The translations under genes were made by a program, and so were the position numbers. From Tritrichomonas musculus (taxonomy: Eukaryota; Parabasalia; Tritrichomonadida; Tritrichomonadidae), in assembly GCA_039105265.1 (NCBI GenBank), contig JAPFFF010000005.1:496001-560000 (forward strand): a DNA stretch of 64,000 nucleotides, in the 5' to 3' direction. The notes beneath the pieces were generated by a model. The model was not told where the DNA came from and searched no databases. It saw nothing but the letters and a program-made list of their open reading frames with translations. Of this stretch, positions 58,989 through 64,000 are shown piece by piece; within the stretch, counting starts at the first letter, position 1; every line of letters begins with the position of its first letter.

Positions 58989-61900
58989 ATGAGCTTCTCG
59001 TTTAAGACATGGCCTTTTCCATCGTCATCAAGGACCTCTCACATTTTAATTTGCAGTCAGTACGGTCTCATTGCTCATGCGTCAAACAATAATCTCGCAA
59101 TTTACGTCGAAGAATATGGTCATTCTACACCTTTAGTTATGTGGTCACCGTTTGAACATAACATTACTGCCTTAGCATGGTATGATGCATCAAGAACTAT
59201 CTATAATACAGTCCCTGTTCTTGTTCTAGCCAGTGAGTCCGGAAAGTTTGAAGTATTCGATTGCCGTAGTAGACGATCAATATTTATAAGCAGAGTTAAT
59301 TCAAATATCCAACCAATGAATGATTCACTTTTTTCTTTCCAATATCCAACACCAGTTGCAATTCAACAAAATATTGCAAATGCTCGAAGAGAATCAGATT
59401 ACATAACAACTATCAAATGGTCTCAATTCTCACCATCATGCTTTTTTGTTGGTACAAAAAATGGACGATTAATACGATTTGATATAATCATTGGGCAGAT
59501 TGTAAATTGCAAAGTTGTATGGGAACTCTTTTTTGATTTTCAGATTGACCATATTTGTATTGAACCACAATTTGGTGAAATTTGTGCTGTAGCTTCAGAA
59601 AGTGGATCAGTTGCCACAATAAATAATATTAATAAATTCGATGTTGGAAAAGCACCAGAAGCTTCTCCTTATGTTGTATCACTATCAAACAAAACTGATT
59701 TTATACATGAAATCAAATTTTACCCAACGTCAACAGAATTTTTAATTCTTGTTACAACTTCAAATTCTTTACTTTATTCAATTCATGAAAACTGTACAGC
59801 TCCACTTTTACCGCTTCCTGGTATTAGAAAATTCTATAATATTCACGATTCTCGCAATATTGCTTTGATTGTTCGAGACAACTCAGTTGAACTTTGGGAA
59901 TTTTTAAGCAATCAAAATAAAAGATTAGCAGAAGCTAAAATGACAACTCTTACTAAGATAGGAACCCAAAGAGAAATTCTTGTTTCTGATATGATGGGAG
60001 ATAAATTAGTAATGATTACTTCGCAAATGTGGCTGACTACACTAGAGGTTAAATTTTCATCAAAATTATTTATAACCCGAAGAGTAAAACTTCTTGACGC
60101 TAAACCAATGTCTTTTTCATTTGCTAACGAATCAATTGCAATTGCAACTGCAATAGGCAATGTACTCGTTACTGCAACTTCTAACCCAAATTTTGTTGCG
60201 CAAATGACTTATAAGGCTCCACTCACAAATTTCCTAAATCAAGGCGATCCTTTAAATCTTCAAAAGCAATCTCAAGATGAACAAGAAGAGCAAAACGAGA
60301 GTTTAAAAGAGCAGGATAAACAAATTTCAAATCAAAAAGAGGAAAATGCTAGCACTAAATCAAATGAAAAAGATGATAAGCCCAATGAACAAGATATAAA
60401 AGATGAAATAAAATCACCTATAAAAAGTAAGCCAACCAAGCAAGTTACTTTCTTGGATCAAAATAATCAAATAATTAACAACCAAAAAGATAATACAAAA
60501 AAAGTGCCAACATTTCTATCAAGCAATCCAAGCACCAATCAAATAGCACTGACTGAATCAGCTAGTGCACCAATTCTCAAACTTAGCGAGTCCGATAATT
60601 CAAGTTCTTCAAGTATGCTGAGTTCACTAAAGCAAAATAAGCGAATGAGAAGAAGTATTTTCAATTCATGTGCATCTAGTTCATCTTTTTTTCTTGATGC
60701 ATTAGATGAAAATATCCCACAAAACGAAGAAATACTCGATAAATCCATTGTAATGAACAACCCAAATACGAAAATTAATGCAAACACAGTTTCGCCCTTA
60801 AACCCCCATAATGACAATCAAACTAATAGTAGCATTAATTCTAATCATATGACAATAGTCAGCCGTCCTTTTCAAAATCCACCAGCTTCTGTTGTTAATG
60901 CGAATTTAGGCAAAAAAAGAAGAGTTTCATCAATAACGACAGACGCTCTTAAAAATAGTACAATTCTATCACGCGTGATGAATGAAGGCATGAAAAATAT
61001 GTCAAAAGAAGCATCTGCCTTAAATGTAACACCTGCAGCACCAAATCCGACACCAGCTCCTCATCCAAGACCAATACCTTCAATGCCAACATCAATACCA
61101 AAAATTCCGAAAGAATCGCCACAAAGTGAGCCTCGGCCTCGCCAGCAGTTGCAATCACAAAACATACAATCACTTCCAAAGTTTTCTGCTCCGATGGAAT
61201 CAATTCCGAAATTCTCAACTCAAGTTCAGCCAAATGAACTTCAAAAGAATCGTGTTCAACAAGTCTCAACAAAAGTCATTTCTAAGTATAAATTTGGAAA
61301 TAATTGTTCAATAATGTGGAATTATCAAATTGCAAAAAATACAAAAATTGAGCATATCGAATGGATTGCATCAACGCGTGTTATCATTTACAATCTTTCA
61401 ACAAAATGTACAGAAACCAACGAGAAAGTTGTTAGAGAAGATAGTGAATTAAACCTGGATAACACATTTGGTAGCTCTCATTTGTTGCCACGTTATTCTG
61501 GTGCAAGCTTTATTTATTTAATTGACTTCAAATATCACCGGGTTACTCGTCTTTTTGATAAACCAGGTATCAATATTAGTGATATTACATTTAGTGCAAA
61601 TAAGCAATATTTCTTCGTAACAATTAATGGTTTTATGGTTGTATTATTCCAAAACAAACAAAATCCAAAGAAAATCCACTCTTTCCAATTTGAATCAAAC
61701 GTTTTTGTTGCATTTATTGCTTATTATTTGATTTTTGTTGATGCAAATGGAAATATACATCGAAATAGATTTGAACTTGGACAATCATTTGAGTTAAAAA
61801 TGACAAAAAGTCAAATAAAATTAAAGAAAGAATATGGACAAATTACCTGCATAATTGGTAAAAAGAGCAATATTTATATGGGAACAACTACAGGCTATGT

Positions 61901-62891
61901 GCTTAATGTTGATAGTAATACATTGCATATTTCCGAAGTATTGCTAATTAAATCTTCAATCGTTTCAATTAAGCCTGGATCACTTGACTCAACACTTATT
62001 AAAGATGCCAAAGGAAATATGATAACTCTAACTTCCGATGGAGAAAGCTTTACTCTACCTGTTGGCATAAAAACGGCCATTTTAACTTCTCCAACAACGC
62101 TCTTAGTTCGAAGGAAAAAGAAATCATTTATTGAAGTTTATCAAACAATTGGTCAATACGTTCCTTCCTATCCGAAAGCTGCGGCACGTTGTCCAATGAT
62201 GATGCCACCCAATCGTTGGTTTAGAAGCCTAATGAATGAAGACCCAATTGATCAAGCGGTCCTACTTAACTACGGTTTATCATATTTAGCAGGCATTGCT
62301 AATTCTAAACGATCACCTAAATTTACATATGAACAAGTATATCATCTCCGCAACTTAATTATGGATACTCCTCAGCTTTGGAAGACAGCTTATAGTCTTT
62401 CTCTCTTTTTAAGGGATTTTGAAATAGCTCAAACTATTATCGTTTCTAATTCAACTCCAAATGCAAATGAACAAGATTGGGCCATAAATATAATGAAATG
62501 TGCGTCATTTGTTGAAGATGATAAATTGAAAGAAACTCGAGTTGATGCAATTCTATTTGCTGGAACAAACCTGATCAAAAATCATTATATATCTGATGGT
62601 GTTGATATTTTAATAGCAGCTGGACTTTGGGTTGATGCTGTTAAAATGCTCGCGAGACTTGGAATGGTTCAAGAAGCCGCCAAGATCACCAGAGTCTACT
62701 GTGATAATAGCACATTAGATGTATTGAATGAAGTTACTATGCAGATGTTCAAGCAACCCAATAACATTTGCTACGCATTAACAATGCTTTGTGAAAAAGG
62801 ATTAGAAAAGCAGACAATTCAAGAATTAGAAAATTTGGGACAATTTGAAGCTGCAAAAGTTTTAGCAAAGGTACTGAATGAAATGCAATGA
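58989..62891 (+). CDS. WD40 / alpha-solenoid protein, paralogue of the 21-26 kb gene (WDR11-like)
   Basis: Protein of 1300 residues with the same plan as the large protein at 21-26 kb. A first WD40 propeller (about 1-420; ITTIKWSQFSPSCFFVGTKNGRLI) is followed by a Q/S/P/N-rich linker (about 425-760), a second propeller (about 765-1090; ISDITFSANKQYFFVTINGFMV) and a C-terminal helical solenoid (about 1115-1300; DGVDILIAAGLWVDAVKMLARLG). The two-propeller plus solenoid layout suits WDR11 or related trafficking scaffolds, and WDR11 acts with FAM91A1 at the trans-Golgi. Sequence resemblance between the two copies is clearest near the start. The linker differs in composition. ATG 58989 follows an Inr-like TCACT by 7 bases. 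Confidence 0.65.
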   Translation: MSFSFKTWPFPSSSRTSHILICSQYGLIAHASNNNLAIYVEEYGHSTPLVMWSPFEHNITALAWYDASRTIYNTVPVLVLASESGKFEVFDCRSRRSIFISRVNSNIQPMNDSLFSFQYPTPVAIQQNIANARRESDYITTIKWSQFSPSCFFVGTKNGRLIRFDIIIGQIVNCKVVWELFFDFQIDHICIEPQFGEICAVASESGSVATINNINKFDVGKAPEASPYVVSLSNKTDFIHEIKFYPTSTEFLILVTTSNSLLYSIHENCTAPLLPLPGIRKFYNIHDSRNIALIVRDNSVELWEFLSNQNKRLAEAKMTTLTKIGTQREILVSDMMGDKLVMITSQMWLTTLEVKFSSKLFITRRVKLLDAKPMSFSFANESIAIATAIGNVLVTATSNPNFVAQMTYKAPLTNFLNQGDPLNLQKQSQDEQEEQNESLKEQDKQISNQKEENASTKSNEKDDKPNEQDIKDEIKSPIKSKPTKQVTFLDQNNQIINNQKDNTKKVPTFLSSNPSTNQIALTESASAPILKLSESDNSSSSSMLSSLKQNKRMRRSIFNSCASSSSFFLDALDENIPQNEEILDKSIVMNNPNTKINANTVSPLNPHNDNQTNSSINSNHMTIVSRPFQNPPASVVNANLGKKRRVSSITTDALKNSTILSRVMNEGMKNMSKEASALNVTPAAPNPTPAPHPRPIPSMPTSIPKIPKESPQSEPRPRQQLQSQNIQSLPKFSAPMESIPKFSTQVQPNELQKNRVQQVSTKVISKYKFGNNCSIMWNYQIAKNTKIEHIEWIASTRVIIYNLSTKCTETNEKVVREDSELNLDNTFGSSHLLPRYSGASFIYLIDFKYHRVTRLFDKPGINISDITFSANKQYFFVTINGFMVVLFQNKQNPKKIHSFQFESNVFVAFIAYYLIFVDANGNIHRNRFELGQSFELKMTKSQIKLKKEYGQITCIIGKKSNIYMGTTTGYVLNVDSNTLHISEVLLIKSSIVSIKPGSLDSTLIKDAKGNMITLTSDGESFTLPVGIKTAILTSPTTLLVRRKKKSFIEVYQTIGQYVPSYPKAAARCPMMMPPNRWFRSLMNEDPIDQAVLLNYGLSYLAGIANSKRSPKFTYEQVYHLRNLIMDTPQLWKTAYSLSLFLRDFEIAQTIIVSNSTPNANEQDWAINIMKCASFVEDDKLKETRVDAILFAGTNLIKNHYISDGVDILIAAGLWVDAVKMLARLGMVQEAAKITRVYCDNSTLDVLNEVTMQMFKQPNNICYALTMLCEKGLEKQTIQELENLGQFEAAKVLAKVLNEMQ

Positions 62892-63177
62892 ATGCATTCA
62901 ATACACCATTTTATTATTTTATTACATTTTTGTTTTATTTTGTTTCCATTATTATTATTTTTTAATAATGCTAAGTTTTGGCATTATTTAATCGTATATA
63001 CCAATAAATCAGTAAAATTATCTCGGTTTAATTTGAGCAATTGTTTTTATTAATACAATTTTTTAGAAACATTAAGCCAATATGATAAATTTTTGTAAAC
63101 GCACTCCTGATCTATTAAAAAATAAAATTTGAAAACTGTGCTTATAAAGGAAAAGTAAAGTATAATATTTAATAACA

Positions 63178-64000
63178 TTACAAAGAATTATAAAATTGCT
63201 TGATTTCATCAAATGCATTCCCTACTTGATCATTCAAAGATATATTTTTTAAGAAATACCCAATTGTTTTTGCAATTTTTGTGCTTTCCTTCATGCTGAG
63301 CTTGCGAGGAGAATAACGATATCTGATAACCATATCATTTTGACTCATTGTTTCTCGATCTTCCTTACTGTAACTTTCAAAGTCATCTCTAATTACTGAA
63401 AATCCCATATTTGAACAAGTTTCACGATCCATAGATTTTATGAACATTGACATTGCCAAATTTTTGATAGGCTTTTTGATGTGAAAACCGCCAACGTTTG
63501 AAAATTCTGTAACAATTCCATTCAATTTTGGAAGTGAAGCATTATATTCTCTTGAATTTAAGGTAGAAAATTGTTCATTGTTGTTAAGTTTTTGAATTAA
63601 AGATTTCCTAATATTTTTACCAACATCAATGATACTCATTTCCGGAGTTATATTATCAGTATATGGCGCAACAAATGAAATTTCAGATCCATCGGCAAAT
63701 GTTGTTAGTCTTGGAAGATATCGTTTCAAATCTATAACGTTGATAACTCCATACGACTTCAATAGTTTATTTTCATGTGCACATATTGCAAAATAATTAG
63801 ACATGTACAAAGCCTCTGTAAAGTTAGAAATAGAAACTCGATTATTTTGAATAGTTTTATTTTTTAATTCCTCTGCTTTGAAATGTAGAGTTATATATTG
63901 ATCATATTCGCCACCAACGATGTTTTCTGTATCATTAGAGAAAAATCTAGTCAATTTATCATCATGAACGTCATTCTTGATGTTACTAGGTCCTTTAGCA
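63178..64000 (-). CDS. partial gene, condensation/acyltransferase-like
   Basis: The frame is open from the stop at 63178-63180 to the window edge, so the N terminus lies beyond 64000. A TTG at 63954 is not a real start. About 273 residues are visible: LTRFFSNDTENIVGG..., NRVSISNFTEALYMSNYFAI, VINVIDLKRYLP, NVGGFHIKKP and a final helix. The order (t-x-x-x-ll-AAl-x-Ay, then a dLR-like strand, then G-f-x-i) recalls CoA-dependent acyltransferases such as alcohol acetyltransferase or condensation domains. The catalytic HHxxxD would lie in the missing part. Weak call; no function asserted. Confidence 0.4.
   Translation of the reverse strand, partial: AKGPSNIKNDVHDDKLTRFFSNDTENIVGGEYDQYITLHFKAEELKNKTIQNNRVSISNFTEALYMSNYFAICAHENKLLKSYGVINVIDLKRYLPRLTTFADGSEISFVAPYTDNITPEMSIIDVGKNIRKSLIQKLNNNEQFSTLNSREYNASLPKLNGIVTEFSNVGGFHIKKPIKNLAMSMFIKSMDRETCSNMGFSVIRDDFESYSKEDRETMSQNDMVIRYRYSPRKLSMKESTKIAKTIGYFLKNISLNDQVGNAFDEIKQFYNSL

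Noticed and set aside
1-64000. CRISPR array, rRNA or bacterial-type operon
   Set aside because: No spaced identical repeats, no rRNA-like conserved sequence, and gene features are eukaryotic throughout.

Overview
The window looks like a piece of a parabasalid (trichomonad) nuclear genome, most like Tritrichomonas. The DNA is strongly AT-rich and the long protein genes are almost all uninterrupted and use the standard stop codons. Upstream regions are very short and carry motifs matching the Trichomonas Inr (TCA+1 Y W), M3 (Myb-like) and M5 (CCTTT) core promoter elements. One spliceosomal intron has the parabasalid signature GTATGT...ACTAAC-ATTTAG. Family content also fits: a BspA-like leucine-rich-repeat protein, a protein like the initiator-binding-domain (IBD) family, asparagine/glutamine-rich proteins and a mariner transposon. 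Species is inferred, not proven.

Layout. 0.5-7.6 kb: a VPS9-like RabGEF candidate, a BspA-like gene with no in-frame ATG at its open-frame start, a small PEMT-like membrane protein and a long coiled-coil protein. 8-15.6 kb: a full TOR kinase. 15.6-21 kb: a structured 145-bp element, an unrecognised protein and a TBC RabGAP. 21.3-29.7 kb: a large WD40/alpha-solenoid protein and a membrane-anchored protein with two DH-PH units. 30.7-36.1 kb: a compact block with a Q-rich protein, a COMMD protein, a SKA1-like kinetochore protein, an HP1-like chromodomain/chromoshadow protein and a profilin. 37-40 kb: the fossil of a helicase-bearing, probably virus-like element, split by a whole-looking mariner transposon. 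40.7-46.6 kb: an ATG16-like WD40 protein, a PPP phosphatase and a small ubiquitin-like protein. 47.3-57.2 kb: a 975-residue protein, TAF6, the intron-containing IBD-like protein and a Q/P-rich protein with an N-terminal 4E-binding-like motif. 57.2-64 kb: a MITE-like element, a second WD40/solenoid protein and a truncated acyltransferase-like gene at the edge.

The genes are independent transcription units, not operons. Several fall into shared themes: membrane traffic and small-GTPase control (VPS9, TBC, tandem DH-PH, COMMD, WDR11-like pair), growth and autophagy (TOR, ATG16-like), transcription and chromatin (TAF6, IBD-like, HP1-like), and chromosome segregation (SKA1-like). No CRISPR array, rRNA or convincing tRNA was seen. 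Family assignments come from reading motifs by eye; no database search was run.
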